A DNA stretch of 64,000 nt, from contig CAXAMN010003558.1 of assembly GCA_963970005.1 (NCBI GenBank), forward strand, positions 896,519 to 960,518. The letters are read 5' to 3'. A model generated the notes under the pieces. It saw only the letters and a list, made by a program, of their open reading frames with translations. It made no database searches and was not told where the DNA came from. The stretch's first letter is position 1; the number at the start of each line of letters is the position of its first letter. The stretch is from Durusdinium trenchii. Its lineage: Eukaryota; Sar; Dinophyceae; Suessiales; Symbiodiniaceae. Positions 62,793-64,000 of this stretch are shown here, one piece after another. A program made the position numbers and the translations under genes.

Positions 62793-62836
62793 CTCTCCCT
62801 CAATGAGTTGGCCTTTGAGGGCAGGTTCGGTCGTGT
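62793..62836 (-). CDS. Small exon, unknown protein
   Basis: Acceptor GACGGTTGTTAG, then TTEPALKGQLIEGE, donor GTCGTG, phase 0 at the end. The same frame stays open beyond the donor (VVGHKIDGSKTPKSLVDLSG), so the exon may be longer. Confidence 0.45.
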
Positions 62837-63551
62837 CTAACAACCGTCAAGGGACAAGATGTCCGCTCAAAGAAAGATATACAAGGCCCAGTGTTTTGGG
62901 AAGGTCTTCAAATGATACCTGTGAAGACAAATCCCAAGAGGGTGCCGGAAAAATATGACGCAGTACCAAGTTGCAAACCGCAGTGGACCAGTGATCAGTA
63001 GAGGATAGTCGAAGAGTAAGGGACTGAGCTTTTGTAAAGAACTGGCGTATCACTCGTATCACTCCGATCCCTTCATCAAAACGCTTTCATGCCCCTCTCA
63101 GGGCAGCACCAGTTGCTGTCCTCGCGCGATTCGAGAGGACAGCCCCCGGGTCATGTGCCAAAACGAGAGACGCGCGAATCCTCGTTGAATGGGCCAAATT
63201 GAATGAATCTGACATGCTTGAATGAGCCTGGGGCCGGAATCTGCCAGGCTTACCGAGATGCGCTGTAGCCTTGCTGACCAGAACTGACAGCTGTCACAAG
63301 CATATTATGGCTATGGCTCACAAAAAGGATGCCATCCAAAAGCATCTTGGTAGAACAACCTGCCACCTGCGGGTCCCTGCGTATTTCGCTGTAGCCACGG
63401 CCATGTAGGGTTTATTGTTTTTAACGACTCTCACTTCTCAAATATCCCAAACCAGACGCACGGCACCGCATGGCTCCTGCCAAGGCGGCGGCTGTCCTCG
63501 AAACGTTCGGCGTGCCCGTTCAGTGGACCACGGACCGGGGGGATCGGACCC
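62837..63551. other. No confident gene
   Basis: A plus frame (VLARFERTAPGSCAKTRDAR, about 63110-63170) is open without splice support. Nothing else is seen. Confidence 0.3.
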
Positions 63552-63628
63552 GAACGTAGCTCCTGGCCTTACTAGGAACAAGAAGTTGAAGGGCATCGCC
63601 ACTAGTAGCAAGGACGCTACTAGGGAAG
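63552..63628. repeat. CTACTAG dispersed repeat
   Basis: GTAGCTCCTGGCCTTACTAG, GAACAAGAAGTTGAAGGGCA, TCGCCACTAGTAGCAAGGAC. Confidence 0.8.
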
Positions 63629-63924
63629 CTTCGTCCCTCGACCCTTCTACTTCGGTCTCTTCGCTCAAACGTGCGCAGACCGAACGCATCCGTATCCCGA
63701 TGAGGAATCGGCTCGATCCTCGGCGAAGGTGCCATTTTCGAGGCTTGGAACCCAATAAAACTCCCTTTCCCCTCGAGACCCGTATCATGGAACGCAGCAA
63801 TAACGGGCCCCGTTCTCGACTGTGACACTCTTCATCATTCTTCTTTCAGCCATTGGGACGTTTCTGGGCTCAGCCTGCTGTTTCAAAATCATCTCCCAAA
63901 ACGGGTTTACCAGGATGCTATTGG

Positions 63925-64000
63925 GTGGAGGCCATCGCAAGTAGGTTGGAGGCCATCGCTACGAACGTAACAAGAAGCTACTAGGAACAAGAAGCTACTA
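63925..64000. repeat. CTACTAG/GGCCATCGC dispersed repeat at window end
   Basis: GGTGGAGGCCATCGCAAGTA, GGTTGGAGGCCATCGCTACG, then AACAAGAAGCTACTAGGAAC. The array runs off the end of the window. Confidence 0.8.

Overview
The window reads as nuclear DNA of a dinoflagellate, most likely a symbiodiniacean. The reasons are: almost every recognisable coding piece is a short exon (about 30-290 bases) between AG acceptors and GT or GC donors; all well-supported exons lie on the minus strand, as in dinoflagellate unidirectional gene blocks; many dispersed repeats are built on the palindrome GCTACTAGTAGC; and a tyrosine-recombinase retrotransposon carries a cytosine-5 DNA methyltransferase, a combination reported for Symbiodinium. 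I found no intact dinoflagellate spliced leader, rRNA or functional tRNA. No other organism signal (bacterial operon, Shine-Dalgarno, CRISPR) is present.

Layout. 0-7 kb: sparse minus exons, a fold-back of the dispersed repeat (1.0-1.36 kb), a 1.15-kb array of a 12-bp satellite containing a 10-N gap (4.37-5.52 kb), then 73-bp and 52-bp tandem repeats. 7.9-12.7 kb: minus exons of one or more unrecognised proteins. 15.5-23.6 kb: a protein-kinase domain on the minus strand, readable from the glycine loop to the C-lobe in at least ten small exons. Several of its junctions restore frame only if GC donors are used. 24-45 kb: more minus exons of unknown proteins among microsatellites and duplicated GCTAG-rich repeats.

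46.2-47.3 kb: a decayed non-LTR (LINE) reverse transcriptase that has lost its YADD region. 47.5-55.6 kb: a DIRS/Ngaro-like element, minus strand, with split direct repeats in the order A1-ORFs-B1-A2-B2. Its pol reads RT, the first RNase H motif, a complete DNA methyltransferase, the rest of RNase H, then a tyrosine recombinase. Several frameshifts interrupt it, but B1 and B2 differ only in homopolymer length, so some frameshifts could be sequence errors in a young copy.

55.8-61.7 kb: minus exons that include hydrophobic, probably membrane-spanning segments. 62-64 kb: one small exon and more dispersed repeats. The host exons could belong to several genes or to one very long one; the sequence alone does not decide. 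Exon ends are my reading of splice motifs and reading phase, without transcript data.
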